The notes beneath the pieces were generated by a model that saw nothing but the letters and a program-made list of their open reading frames with translations, was not told the origin of the DNA and searched no databases. DNA of 64,000 bases. Origin: CAVQCX01 sp963775335 (GTDB taxonomy: Bacteria > Pseudomonadota > Gammaproteobacteria > Chromatiales > Chromatiaceae). The position numbers and the translations under genes were made by a program. Location of the stretch: positions 114,538 through 178,537 of the forward strand of contig CAVZIJ010000005.1 of the NCBI GenBank assembly GCA_963775335.1, written 5' to 3'. The first letter of the stretch is position 1; each line of letters begins with the position of its first letter. Shown here one piece after another: positions 34,380 to 44,237 of the stretch.

Positions 34380-34985
34380 ATGGATGCCCGGAAAAAACGC
34401 CCATATACCCTGAGGCGGCGTGCGGCCCAGAAGGAGCGCACCCGCGCGCGCATCGTCGACGCCACCATGGCGCTGCACGAGGAGCTGGGGCCCCGGGACA
34501 CCACCATCAGCGCCATCGCCGAGCGGGCAGGGGTCCAACGCCTCACGGTGTACCGTTACTTTCCCGACGACACTGCGGTCTTCAACGCGTGCACCACGCG
34601 CTGGCTGGAGCTGAACCCCCCTCCCCAGCCGGCACTCTGGGAGACCGAGAGCGACCCGCTCGAACGCTGTCACACCGCCCTGACGGCATTCTGCGCCTAT
34701 TACCGGCGTACTGCGGGCATGTGGCGATCGGCCTATCGGGATGTGGATGCGCTGCCCGCCCTCCAGGCCGCGATGACCCACTTCGAGTCGTTTCTGGATC
34801 GGGTGCGTGACAGCCTGTTGCATGGGTGGTCCCCGGCACGAGAGCGCTCGGCGCGCTTGGGCGCCACACTGGGACACTGCCTGCGCTTCAGCACCTGGGC
34901 GTCTCTGGACTCCCAGGGACTGGACGACGCACAGATAGTCGCGCTCGCCCTGCGTTGGATGGGCGCCGCGGCAAGCCCAGTCTGA
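34380..34985 (+). CDS. TetR/AcrR-family transcriptional regulator
   Basis: The 201-residue product has the TetR N-terminal helix-turn-helix (about 18-65: RARIVDATMALHEELG, TTISAIAERAGVQRLTVYRYFP) and a helical ligand-binding domain with aromatic residues and Cys. The ligand is unknown. It is divergently arranged with the MBL-fold hydrolase gene, and two palindromes fill the gap, which fits local repression of both genes. No strong ribosome site is seen before ATG 34380; a leaderless or weakly translated start is possible. Confidence 0.85.
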   Translation: MDARKKRPYTLRRRAAQKERTRARIVDATMALHEELGPRDTTISAIAERAGVQRLTVYRYFPDDTAVFNACTTRWLELNPPPQPALWETESDPLERCHTALTAFCAYYRRTAGMWRSAYRDVDALPALQAAMTHFESFLDRVRDSLLHGWSPARERSARLGATLGHCLRFSTWASLDSQGLDDAQIVALALRWMGAAASPV

Positions 34986-35103
34986 GGCGCCGACCCATTC
35001 GGACGTTTTTCGCGAGGGCAGGCTCCCGGTAATGGCCCCAATTGCCAGAGGGGTACTGGCCGGGATCTAATAATGCAGTTCGCTCACCCCGAGATTCGCC
35101 CTC

Positions 35104-36066
35104 GTGAGGATCCTTGCCGCCACGCTCGCTGCTCTGTTGCTGGCCTCCTGCGCCCCGGAGCCTGTGAAAAACACCGTCGAGGCGCCGAAGCCACCGATGG
35201 CCCCGCGGCCGCTCAGGACCCTGCTCGCGACCCAGGTCCCTCCGGAGCGTACCCTGATCCGCGACCCGTATCGCTACCTCGTCAAGATGAGAGACATCGG
35301 CATACCCGACGTCACCTGTCTCACCTATAAGCCTGGGGACCGGGACGAGCCGGCGGGCTTCGTCCTGACGAACCGCGGCTCTCCCCGGGTAAATCCGAGA
35401 GTCCGGCACAAGGGGGGAGCCTTGCGCATCTATGAGTTTCTGTTTGCCGATCGCGCCGAGGAGAACATCTTCCTGAACGTCACTGACGACGTGGCTGTCT
35501 CGGGACACTACAGCCAGGACAACATGTTCCGCGAGCTCCACTTCTACCCGCGTCTGCAGCTGCCTGCCATGCAGTCGGTCGACCACGGCCGCCAGCTGAA
35601 GGTGACCCTGACCACGGGCGAGTCGGTCCTGTTCGACGCAAAGACCAAGGAAATCGTCGGCGGCGTGCTCGAGGAGGCGCCGATGGACCGCACCCCGAAC
35701 CGCAATGCGCGTCGCAACCCGGACATCAGCTACCAGGGTGCGAATCTGCTCATCACGGTGGCCCAGCGGGGCGAAGACCCGCGGCTCGCCAGGGTCTGGG
35801 GCCGGACCAAGTACGCCGAGGTCTACTATCCAGCCAAGTACAAGCGATCCTGCCGAATTTCACCGGCTTTGCTCTGGGACCAGCGCCCGCGACCCGGCAA
35901 GCCTTACCCCAGCCTGAACAGCCTGTACCCGACGGACGCGCGTCTTTTCGCCGTGATCGAGAAGCAATGCCATTGGGACCTGCATGAGCTGGCGCAGCGC
36001 GCCTCGCCCGGCCCGGACCGGCGCCAGGCGGCGTCGGACAGCCCCGTGATCTCTGCCGCCAGGTAG
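35104..36066 (+). CDS. Predicted lipoprotein, unknown function
   Basis: The 320-residue product has a short lipoprotein signal with lipobox LLASC (Cys16), then a Pro-rich linker (PKPPMAPRPLR). The mature domain is basic and of unknown fold, with several aromatic-rich segments (HYSQDNMFRELHFYP, AEVYYPAKYKRSC). It probably sits in the outer membrane facing the periplasm. Start is GTG 35104. Its position before the alpha-2-macroglobulin gene is suggestive, but a 159-base gap separates them. Confidence 0.65.
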   Translation: MRILAATLAALLLASCAPEPVKNTVEAPKPPMAPRPLRTLLATQVPPERTLIRDPYRYLVKMRDIGIPDVTCLTYKPGDRDEPAGFVLTNRGSPRVNPRVRHKGGALRIYEFLFADRAEENIFLNVTDDVAVSGHYSQDNMFRELHFYPRLQLPAMQSVDHGRQLKVTLTTGESVLFDAKTKEIVGGVLEEAPMDRTPNRNARRNPDISYQGANLLITVAQRGEDPRLARVWGRTKYAEVYYPAKYKRSCRISPALLWDQRPRPGKPYPSLNSLYPTDARLFAVIEKQCHWDLHELAQRASPGPDRRQAASDSPVISAAR

Positions 36067-36177
36067 CGGATCTGCGCTTCCTTTCCCCCTCTGTTGTCTA
36101 CGAGCTACCGCCTACCGTCGCCTCCCTCTGGTCAACTTTACCCCGCGGGGCATAGCATCGAAGCTGGTATGAACCCT

Positions 36178-36192
36178 GGGGCATAGCCCGCC
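36178..36192 (+). promoter_or_regulatory. GGGGCATAGC repeat in the alpha-2-macroglobulin leader
   Basis: GGGGCATAGC occurs at 36147-36156 and again at 36178-36187, 31 bases apart (about three helical turns), on the same face of the DNA. The second copy extends to a 15-base match with 28131-28145. It lies 34 bases before the start codon. Confidence 0.35.
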
Positions 36193-36225
36193 CGGTTCGA
36201 CGGTGCGGGCGAAGGAGAGAGGGAG

Positions 36226-39200
36226 ATGGGCACGTCGGTGATCCTCCGTGTATTGCTGGTGGGCCTGCTCGGGCTCGGAGTCTCCTTCCAGCCCGCGCGC
36301 GCGGCCGAAGACTCCCCGGCCGTGGCCCTGTTCTCGCCCCAGGGGACCGTGAAGCAGGTGCGACAGGTCGCGGTACGCTTCACCACGCCGATGGTGACAT
36401 TCGGCGATTCGCGCAACGAGGCGCCATTCGCCTTCGACTGTCCCGTGCCGGGCCACGCCCGGTGGGCCGACCCGCGCAACTGGGTCTACGACTTCGAGCA
36501 GGATGTCCCCGCAGGCGTCCGTTGCACTTTCACCCTCAAGCCCGAAGCGAAGGCCCTTGACGGCCGACCGCTCACCGGCGCGGCGAGCTTCAGCTTCGAC
36601 ACTGGCGGCCCGGCCATCGTCTCCTCCTTGCCCGAGGAGGGCAACGAGGCCGTCGACGAAGGACAGGTGTTTCTGCTCTCGCTCAACGGCGAGGTGGACG
36701 CCAGAACCATCGCCGAGCACGCGTGGTGCGAAGTCAACGGGCTCAACGAGCGCATCGGCGTGGAGTTACTCCAAGGCGAAGACCGACAGGGCGTGCTCGA
36801 TCAGCGCCGCCGCCTGGGCTACCAGTATTTCTGGGTCCTGTGGAAGGGGCTGGGGCTGATCACCGAGCATCGGGTCCAGGACGAGAAGCTGCTGAAGCAG
36901 GCCGAGGAGCGCGTGGTGGCCCTACGCTGCCGACGTCCGCTGCCGCCCCAGACGAATATTTCCCTGATTTGGGGTCCCGGCATCGCGGCGCCGTCAGGGA
37001 TCGCCACCACCGCGCCCCAGCGACTCGCCTTCCGGACGCGACCAGAATTCACCGTGCGCATGGAATGCGAGCGAGTCAACGCCAAGCGCCCGTGCCTGCC
37101 CATGCGCCCGGTCAACGTGGTATTCAGCGCCCCGGTGCCCGCCTCGCTCGCCGCCGGCGTGCGTTTGCTGGACACCGCGACCGGCCACCGCTACGAGCCG
37201 ACGGCCCCTAAGACCAGGCCGCCCCTGGTCGAGCAGCTGAGCTTCGCCGGGCCCTTCCCGGAGCAGGGCACCCTGCGCATCGAGCTTCCCCCAGGGCTGG
37301 TCGACGACGCAGGACGGGGCCCCGCCAACGCCTCGCGCTTCCCCTTGCAGTTTCCCACCGACGAGTACCCGCCGCTCGCCAAGTTTTCGGGCGAATTCGG
37401 CATCATCGAGTGGGCCGAAGGCGGGGTGCTGCCGGTGACCCTGCGCAACCTCCAAGACGGGGTCGCCGCCGCCCGCCTCCCTGGCGCCGAGCAGCGGCTC
37501 GACTCCGACATCGAGATCACCCAGTGGCTGCAGCGGGTGCGCGAAGGCATGGCGCCCCGGGGCGAGTGGTCGGAAGGGGGGAAAGACGCCGACGGCCGGG
37601 ACATCTCCCGCTGGACGGAGCTGACCGGCTCGGAGTCGGTCCTGAGAGATGCTGCCGGCGTCGAGCACTTCACCCTCCCCACCCCCGAGGGCGGCAAGAC
37701 CTTCCAAGTGGTCGGCATCCCCCTGCCCAAGCCCGGATTCTACGTGGTCGAGCTCGCCAGCCCGACGCTGGGCGCGGCACTGCTCGGAGACAAACGGACC
37801 CGCTACGTGGCGACCACGGCGCTAGTCACCGACATGGCGGTGCACTTCAAGTGGGGGCGGGAGGACTCCCTGGTCTGGGTCACCCGCCTGAGCGACGGGG
37901 GCCCGGTCCCCGATGCCGCCGTCGCGATCAGCAGCTTCAAGGGCGGCCAGGTCTACTGGCAAGGGCACACAGACGCCGCGGGCCTGGCACGGGTCCCCGC
38001 CGGACCGCTTCCGGCCCGGGCCGAGCTGTGCTGCGATCACCTGTTCGTGAGCGCCCGCTCCGGGGAGGATCTGAGCTTCGTCGACAGCGACTGGCAGCAG
38101 GGCATAGGCCCTGATGACTTCCAGCTACCCACGGTCTGGAGCGCCGACCCCACCATCGTCCATTCGGTGCTCGACCGCGCCCTGTTCCGGGCCGGCGAGA
38201 CGGTCTCGATGAAACACTATCTGCGCCGGCATACAGCCGCGGGCCTGGCCGTCCCGCAGAAGCGTCCGACGCAGCTGCGCATCGTGCACGCCGGCAGCGG
38301 CCAGGCATTCGAGCAGCCCGTCGCGTTCGACGCGAGCGGCATCGCCGAGAGCCGTTGGGAGATCCCCAAGGAGGCCAAGCTCGGCGTCTATCGCATAGAG
38401 CTCAAGACCGCGGACGGGCACAGCTGGCGCTCCGGGGAGCTCCGGGTCGAGCAGTTTCGCGTTCCGACCATGAAGGCGCTGGTCCAGGGGCCCAAGGAGG
38501 CCCAGATCCATCCCAAACAGCTGCCGTTGGACCTGTATGTGGGCTATCTCAGTGGCGGTGGAGCCGGCGGGGCGGCCGTCAAGCTGCGCACCCTGCTCGA
38601 GCCCCATGAGGTGAGCTTCAAAGACTACCCGGACTATCGCTTCGGCGGGGAGCCGGTGCATACCGGGGCCCTGACCGAGGAAGAGCCCGAGGATTGGCTG
38701 TCGTTCGCGCGCTTCGTGGGCCAGCAGCAGGGCGAGGAGCAGCCCAAGCCCGCGCGCGAGATCCCCTTGACCTTGGACAAGGCGGGTGCCGCCCGCGTCA
38801 GTGTACCGATCGACGAGGCACTCACCCAGCCCCGCGACCTGCTGGCGGAGCTGGAATATCAGGACGCCAACGGCGAGCGGCTCACCGTCGCAAGCCGGAT
38901 TGCGCTCTTTCCGGCAGGGATACACCTGGGCATCCGCACCGACCCCGGGCGCAAGGTGCTCAAGTTCCGTGTTCTGGCCCTGGACCTAGAGGGCCGGCCC
39001 CTGGGCCGGCACCCGGTGCACGTCGCGCTTTTCCAGCACCTCACCTACTCCTATCGCAAGCGGCTCGTCGGCGGCTTCTACTCCTACGAGCATCAGGCCG
39101 AGAGCCAGCTGCTCCCCGTTGCCTGCGAAGGACGCACCGATGCCCAGGGGCTGCTGTACTGCGAGGTCGAGCCGGGCGTGGCCGGCGAGATCCTGATCCA

Positions 39201-42018
39201 GGCCACAACCCTGGACAGAGCGGGCAACCGGGCGATCGCGGTGGAGTCCGCTTGGGTGTACCAGGACAACGCGGACGTTCGGTTCGCCGCCGGCGACACC
39301 GACCGCATGGACGTGATCCCCGAGCACACCGAGTACCGCAGCGGCGAGACCGCGCGCTTCCAGGTCCGCATGCCGTTTCGCAAGGCCACCGCGCTGGTTA
39401 CGGTCGAGCGCGAGGGCGTGATCGACGCCTTCGTCACCGAGCTCAGCGGCAGCGATCCCGTGGTGGAGGTGCCGGTGGGCCCCGGTTACGCGCCCAATGT
39501 CTACGTCTCGGTGCTGGCGCTGCGCGGGCGCATCGGCGGGCTGCAATCCTGGGCCGCCGACATGCTGCGCCTGTTCGGTCTGCCCTGGCACTTGGGGGGC
39601 GGGCGGCCCACTGCGCTGGTGGACCTCAGCAAGCCCGCCTATCGCATGGGGGTCGGGCGCATCCGGGTGGACTGGGCGCCCCATCGCCTGGCGGTCCAGG
39701 TCACTCCCGAGAAGGACCAGTACCGGGTGCGCGAGCACGCCCGGGTGCGGGTCAAGGTCAGTCGAAGCGACGGCGGGGCCTTGCCGGCGGGCGCCGAGGT
39801 GGCCTTCGCCGCGGTGGACGAGGCGCTGCTCGAGCTCAAGCCCAACGATAGCTGGAATCTGCTCGAGTCGATGATGGACGAGCGCCCCATCGAGGTGTAC
39901 TCCTCCACTGCGCAGATGCAGGTCGTCGGCAAGCGTCACTACGGCCGCAAGGCCGTGCCCTCGGGCGGCGGCGGTGGGCGCCAAACCGCCCGGGAGCTGT
40001 TCGACACCCTGCTGTTGTGGAAGGGTCGGGTCGCCCTGGACGGCAACGGCCAAGCGCAGATCGACGTGCCGCTCAACGACTCGATCACCAGCTTCCGCCT
40101 GGTGGCCGTGGCCAGCGCCGGCGCCCAGCTCTTCGGCACGGGGCAGGCGAGCATCCGCAGCACCCAGGACCTGATGTTGCACTCGGGGCTCGCGCCCCTG
40201 GTGCGCGAATCCGACCGCCTCCAATCGGTGTTCACGGTGCGAAACGCCTCCCTGCGGGCGATGAAGGTGGAGATCGACGCCCACGTCAGCCTCGCGGACG
40301 GCACACCCCTGCCTGCACTACCGACCAAGCTCCTGTCACTAGACCCCGGCGCGGCGGCCGAGGTCAGCTGGGATCTCGTAGCGCCGGTGGACGCTGGCGA
40401 GCTGCGCTGGGACCTCAATGCCGCCGAACAGGGCGGAGAGGCCGGCGACGAGCTGAAGATCAGCCAGCAGGTGGTGCCCATCTATCCGGTGCGCATCTAC
40501 CAGGCGACCCTGACCCAGGTAGACCCCTCCTACGAGCTGACGGTACAGCGCCCCGCCGACGCGGTGCCCGGCCGAGGCGGGATCAGGGTCGGCCTGCGGG
40601 CACGCCTGGGCGACGGCCTGGACGGAGTCGCCGAATTCATGCGCCGCTACCGCTGGATCTGCATGGAGCAGCAGGTTTCCCGCGGGGTGGTGCTGGACGA
40701 TCGCGGCATCGTGGATCGGCTCGACGGCTATCTGGATCGCAACGGCCTGCTCAAGTACTTCCCCAACCTGCCCCAGGGCAGCGACGCCCTGACGAGCTAT
40801 GCGCTCGCGCTGCTGCACGAGGCCGGCTGGACCATCCCGGAGGCGACCCGGGACCGCATGCTCGGCGCCTTGGAGCAGTTCGTGGCCGGACGCATCGTTA
40901 TCGACAGCCCACTGCAGACGGCGGATCTCTCCATCCGCAAGCTCGCCGCCATCGCCGCGCTGAGCGCCTACGACCGAGGCAAGCCCGCGATGCTCGATAG
41001 CCTGGCCATCGAGCCCGACCTTTGGCCCACCTCCGCGCTGCTCGATTGGATTTACGTTCTCAAGCATCTACCCGAGGTGGTCGACCAGGCGCAGCGCCTG
41101 GGCCATGCCCTGCAGGTGCTGCGCGCCCGAATCAACCTCCAGGGGACCACCATGAGCTTCTCCACCGAGCGCAGCGACGCGCTCTGGTGGCTGATGATCT
41201 CCGCCGACGAGAACGCCGCTCGGGCGGTGCTGGAGCTCGTGGACGAGCCCCAGTGGCGCGAGGACCTGCCGCGTCTGGTTACCGGGGCCCTGGGGCGGAT
41301 GCGGAGCGGCCACTGGAGCACGACCCCCGCCAACGCCTGGGGGGTGCTGGCCATGCGCCGATTCAGCCAGCAGTTCGAGAAGACGCCGGTATCGGGCAGC
41401 ACCGAAGTCAGCCTGGGCGGGCAGGTCGAGCACACCGACTGGTCGACGCCGGCCCGGACCTTCGACCTCGCGTGGCCGCAGCCCGAGGGGTCACCGGCAA
41501 CGCTCGGCATCCACCACCAGGGCGAGGGCCGCCCCTGGGCGAGCGTCCAGAGCCGCGCTGCCCTGCCGCTGAAGCTGCCCCTGTTCACCGGCTACAGCAT
41601 CAAGCGCAGCCTCACCCCGGTCGAGCAGAGCCACCCGGGCCGCTGGTCCAAGGGCGATGTGGTGCGCGTCCACCTCGACCTGGACGCCCAATCCGACATG
41701 ACCTGGGTGGTGGTCGAGGACCCCATTCCCGCGGGCGCCAGCATCCTCGGCTCGGGTCTGGGGCGCGACTCCAGCCTGCTCACCCGGGGGGATCAGGAGC
41801 GGGGCTACGCCTGGCCCGCCTACCAGGAGCGGCGCTTCGACAGCTACCGCGCCTACTACCAGTTCGTGCCCAAGGGCAGCTGGCATCTGGACTACAGCCT
41901 GCGCCTGAACAGCGCCGGCGAGCTGCAGCTGCCCCCAACCCGGGTGGAGGCCATGTACGCACCGGAGATGTTCGGCGAGCTGCCCAACCAGCCGATGGCG
42001 GTCGAAGGCGGGCCGTGA
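36226..42018 (+). CDS. Bacterial alpha-2-macroglobulin (YfhM type)
   Basis: The 1930-residue protein is a periplasmic protease trap. It begins with an export signal (hydrophobic to about residue 24, ARA-AED; no lipobox Cys is seen, unlike the E. coli lipoprotein form), continues through macroglobulin-like beta domains, a bait-like region and a thioester domain with the intact CMEQ motif at about residue 1479, and ends with a receptor-binding-like domain. An intact thioester lets the protein link covalently to an attacking protease. GGAGAGAGGGAG precedes ATG 36226. The stop overlaps the pbpC start, the classic bacterial pairing that lets macroglobulin guard a cell wall being repaired by PBP1C. 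Confidence 0.92.
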   Translation: MGTSVILRVLLVGLLGLGVSFQPARAAEDSPAVALFSPQGTVKQVRQVAVRFTTPMVTFGDSRNEAPFAFDCPVPGHARWADPRNWVYDFEQDVPAGVRCTFTLKPEAKALDGRPLTGAASFSFDTGGPAIVSSLPEEGNEAVDEGQVFLLSLNGEVDARTIAEHAWCEVNGLNERIGVELLQGEDRQGVLDQRRRLGYQYFWVLWKGLGLITEHRVQDEKLLKQAEERVVALRCRRPLPPQTNISLIWGPGIAAPSGIATTAPQRLAFRTRPEFTVRMECERVNAKRPCLPMRPVNVVFSAPVPASLAAGVRLLDTATGHRYEPTAPKTRPPLVEQLSFAGPFPEQGTLRIELPPGLVDDAGRGPANASRFPLQFPTDEYPPLAKFSGEFGIIEWAEGGVLPVTLRNLQDGVAAARLPGAEQRLDSDIEITQWLQRVREGMAPRGEWSEGGKDADGRDISRWTELTGSESVLRDAAGVEHFTLPTPEGGKTFQVVGIPLPKPGFYVVELASPTLGAALLGDKRTRYVATTALVTDMAVHFKWGREDSLVWVTRLSDGGPVPDAAVAISSFKGGQVYWQGHTDAAGLARVPAGPLPARAELCCDHLFVSARSGEDLSFVDSDWQQGIGPDDFQLPTVWSADPTIVHSVLDRALFRAGETVSMKHYLRRHTAAGLAVPQKRPTQLRIVHAGSGQAFEQPVAFDASGIAESRWEIPKEAKLGVYRIELKTADGHSWRSGELRVEQFRVPTMKALVQGPKEAQIHPKQLPLDLYVGYLSGGGAGGAAVKLRTLLEPHEVSFKDYPDYRFGGEPVHTGALTEEEPEDWLSFARFVGQQQGEEQPKPAREIPLTLDKAGAARVSVPIDEALTQPRDLLAELEYQDANGERLTVASRIALFPAGIHLGIRTDPGRKVLKFRVLALDLEGRPLGRHPVHVALFQHLTYSYRKRLVGGFYSYEHQAESQLLPVACEGRTDAQGLLYCEVEPGVAGEILIQATTLDRAGNRAIAVESAWVYQDNADVRFAAGDTDRMDVIPEHTEYRSGETARFQVRMPFRKATALVTVEREGVIDAFVTELSGSDPVVEVPVGPGYAPNVYVSVLALRGRIGGLQSWAADMLRLFGLPWHLGGGRPTALVDLSKPAYRMGVGRIRVDWAPHRLAVQVTPEKDQYRVREHARVRVKVSRSDGGALPAGAEVAFAAVDEALLELKPNDSWNLLESMMDERPIEVYSSTAQMQVVGKRHYGRKAVPSGGGGGRQTARELFDTLLLWKGRVALDGNGQAQIDVPLNDSITSFRLVAVASAGAQLFGTGQASIRSTQDLMLHSGLAPLVRESDRLQSVFTVRNASLRAMKVEIDAHVSLADGTPLPALPTKLLSLDPGAAAEVSWDLVAPVDAGELRWDLNAAEQGGEAGDELKISQQVVPIYPVRIYQATLTQVDPSYELTVQRPADAVPGRGGIRVGLRARLGDGLDGVAEFMRRYRWICMEQQVSRGVVLDDRGIVDRLDGYLDRNGLLKYFPNLPQGSDALTSYALALLHEAGWTIPEATRDRMLGALEQFVAGRIVIDSPLQTADLSIRKLAAIAALSAYDRGKPAMLDSLAIEPDLWPTSALLDWIYVLKHLPEVVDQAQRLGHALQVLRARINLQGTTMSFSTERSDALWWLMISADENAARAVLELVDEPQWREDLPRLVTGALGRMRSGHWSTTPANAWGVLAMRRFSQQFEKTPVSGSTEVSLGGQVEHTDWSTPARTFDLAWPQPEGSPATLGIHHQGEGRPWASVQSRAALPLKLPLFTGYSIKRSLTPVEQSHPGRWSKGDVVRVHLDLDAQSDMTWVVVEDPIPAGASILGSGLGRDSSLLTRGDQERGYAWPAYQERRFDSYRAYYQFVPKGSWHLDYSLRLNSAGELQLPPTRVEAMYAPEMFGELPNQPMAVEGGP

Positions 42019-44237
42019 GCGGCCGCACCTGGCCCCTGCTGCTGGTCGGGCTCCTGCTCGCGGCGGGACTCGGCTGGGTCTGGCTCCAGGGCTACGGGGA
42101 GCGACTGCCAAGCTTCGAGGCAGTGCGCGCCGCCTGGCGGCCTTCGGATGCCTGGCTGCTCGATCGCCGGGGCGATCCGGTACAGGCCTGGCGGGTCGAC
42201 ATGAGCGCCCGGCGAGAGCCCTGGCTCACTCTTCAGCGGTGCTCGCCCGCCCTGGTACGCGCCCTGTTAAGCGCCGAGGACCGGCGTTTCTATACCCACG
42301 CCGGCGTGGACTGGCGGGCGCTGGGCGCGGCGGTCTGGGATGCGCTGCGCGGCCAGCCGGCGCGCGGAGCGAGCACCCTGACCATGCAGCTGGCGGCGCA
42401 GCTCGATCCCGCTCTGAGGCGCACCGGTCGTCGGCGCACCCCCCTGGAGAAGCTGACCCAGATCCGCGCCGCGCTCGCCCTGGAGCGGCACTGGAGCAAG
42501 TCCCAGATCCTGGAGGCCTATCTCAATCTCACCAGCTTCCGCGGCGAGCTGCGCGGCGCCTCGGCCACCAGCTACGGGCTGTTCGGCAAGGACCCGAGCG
42601 GACTCACCGAGGCCGAATCGGTGGTGCTGGCCGCCATTCTGCCGTCGCCCAACGCCGACCCCGAGCGCATCGGCCGGCGTGCCTGCGGCATCGCCCGAAA
42701 TCTGGCCAAACGCCCGATCTTGGGAGCCCGCCCCGAACCTGTTCCCCCTCTCCCCCAGGGAGAGGGTCGGGGCGAGGGGATCAAAGATCGCGTCGGTGCC
42801 GATTGCGCGGCACTCCAGGCCCTCGCCGCCGAGGTACTGACGCGCCCTCCGCTGGTCGTACCCCGGCCCGACTGGGCGCCCCAGCTCGCCGCCCGCTTGC
42901 TGCGCCGACCCGGCGAGCGCGTGGCGACCACGCTCGATTCGCGCATCCAGCGCTTCGCCACCGAGAGCCTGCGCCGCCATCTGGTGGAGCTCGACGGGCG
43001 CAACGTGCGCGATGGCGCAGTGCTGGCAGTCGATAACCGGAGCGGCGACATCCTGGCGTATGTCGCCTCCGCCGGCGCGTCCTCGACCGCCCGTTGGGTG
43101 GACGGGGTGCAGGCCCTGCGCCAAGCCGGCTCCACCCTCAAGCCGTTCCTCTACTCGCTGGGCGTTGAGCGGCGTCAGATCACCGCCGCATCGGTCCTGG
43201 ACGACTCCCCGGTCAAGCTGGAGACGGGCAACGGGTTGTACATCCCCCAGAACTACGATCGCGACTTCAAGGGGCTGGTGAGCGTGCGCCGCGCGCTGGC
43301 CTCGTCGCTCAACGTGCCGGCCGTGCGCACCCTGGTGCTGCTCGGCGTGGAGGCCTTCCGGGACCGTCTGCGCGATCTCGGCTACACCAGTCTGACGGAG
43401 GACGGCGCCTATTACGGCTATTCCCTGGCTCTGGGCTCGGCAGAGGTGAGCCTGGCCGCTCAGGTCAATGCCTACCGGACCCTTGCCAACGGGGGGGTCT
43501 GGTCGCCCTTGCGCCTGCGCCCCCAGGAGCCCCGGGCAGCGGGGCGGCGCGTGGTCAGCGCCCCGGCCTCCTGGATCGTCGCAGACATTCTCGCCGATCC
43601 GGCAGCGCGCTCCACCACCTTCGGCCTCGACAACCCGCTGCGCCCGAGCTTCTGGGCGGCGGTGAAGACCGGCACCAGCAAGGACATGCGCGACAACTGG
43701 TGCATCGGCTTCTCGCACCGCTACACGGTGGGCATCTGGGTCGGAAACTTCGAGGGCGACCCGATGCAGAATGTCTCGGGCATGAGCGGCGCTGCGCCCA
43801 CCTGGCTGGAGATCATGGATGCGTTGCATGCCTCGGGCGCAGAGGAGGTCTCTGCGCCCCCCCCGGGCGTGGTACGGACCTCGCTGCGCTACGACCCACC
43901 CATCGAGCCGCCGCGCAGCGAGTGGTTCGTCACCGGCACGGAAACCAAGGTGGTCCGGCTGATCGATCCGCGCGAGGGCGCCCCGCACATCGAGGCGCCC
44001 GCGAACGGCACGATCATCGCCCTCGACCCCGATATCCCCCCGGACAAACAGCGCGTGCTGTTCCGGGCCAGTGGTGGGCCTAAGGGTGCGCACTGGACCC
44101 TCGACACCCTGCCCGTCGGGTCGGCCGCCCGGCCACACCCCTGGGTGCCCCGCCCCGGCGCCCACACTTTGGCCCTGGTGGAGGGCGATCGCGCCCTCGA
44201 TCAGATCCGCTTTCAGGTGCGCGCGCCCGCCCGCTGA
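42015..44237 (+). CDS. pbpC: Penicillin-binding protein 1C (bifunctional peptidoglycan synthase)
   Basis: The 740-residue inner-membrane enzyme has one N-terminal membrane anchor, a GT51 glycosyltransferase domain (EDRRFYTHAGVD near residue 88) and a transpeptidase domain with STLK (near 373), SSLN and KTGT (near 551), then the BiPBP_C domain typical of PBP1C. All catalytic motifs are intact. GTG 42015 overlaps the alpha-2-macroglobulin stop. Between the two catalytic domains a palindromic DNA repeat encodes an in-frame insert, PLPQGEGRGEG, in what should be a surface linker. Partial compensation of peptidoglycan synthesis after damage is the usual role. Confidence 0.92.
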   Translation: MSGRTWPLLLVGLLLAAGLGWVWLQGYGERLPSFEAVRAAWRPSDAWLLDRRGDPVQAWRVDMSARREPWLTLQRCSPALVRALLSAEDRRFYTHAGVDWRALGAAVWDALRGQPARGASTLTMQLAAQLDPALRRTGRRRTPLEKLTQIRAALALERHWSKSQILEAYLNLTSFRGELRGASATSYGLFGKDPSGLTEAESVVLAAILPSPNADPERIGRRACGIARNLAKRPILGARPEPVPPLPQGEGRGEGIKDRVGADCAALQALAAEVLTRPPLVVPRPDWAPQLAARLLRRPGERVATTLDSRIQRFATESLRRHLVELDGRNVRDGAVLAVDNRSGDILAYVASAGASSTARWVDGVQALRQAGSTLKPFLYSLGVERRQITAASVLDDSPVKLETGNGLYIPQNYDRDFKGLVSVRRALASSLNVPAVRTLVLLGVEAFRDRLRDLGYTSLTEDGAYYGYSLALGSAEVSLAAQVNAYRTLANGGVWSPLRLRPQEPRAAGRRVVSAPASWIVADILADPAARSTTFGLDNPLRPSFWAAVKTGTSKDMRDNWCIGFSHRYTVGIWVGNFEGDPMQNVSGMSGAAPTWLEIMDALHASGAEEVSAPPPGVVRTSLRYDPPIEPPRSEWFVTGTETKVVRLIDPREGAPHIEAPANGTIIALDPDIPPDKQRVLFRASGGPKGAHWTLDTLPVGSAARPHPWVPRPGAHTLALVEGDRALDQIRFQVRAPAR
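42746..42766. repeat. Palindromic repeat inserted in frame in pbpC
   Basis: CCCTCTCCC (42746-42754) and GGGAGAGGG (42758-42766) pair around CCA, followed by GTCGGGGCGAGGGG. This is a well-known dispersed intergenic palindrome type of GC-rich proteobacteria (its translation, PLPQGEGRGEG, is a familiar spurious peptide). Finding it inside a gene without breaking the frame is uncommon. Confidence 0.65.

Noticed and set aside
41022..42014. Upstream extension of the pbpC frame into the alpha-2-macroglobulin gene
   Set aside because: It is a shadow of macroglobulin coding sequence; PBP1C starts with its membrane anchor at GTG 42015.
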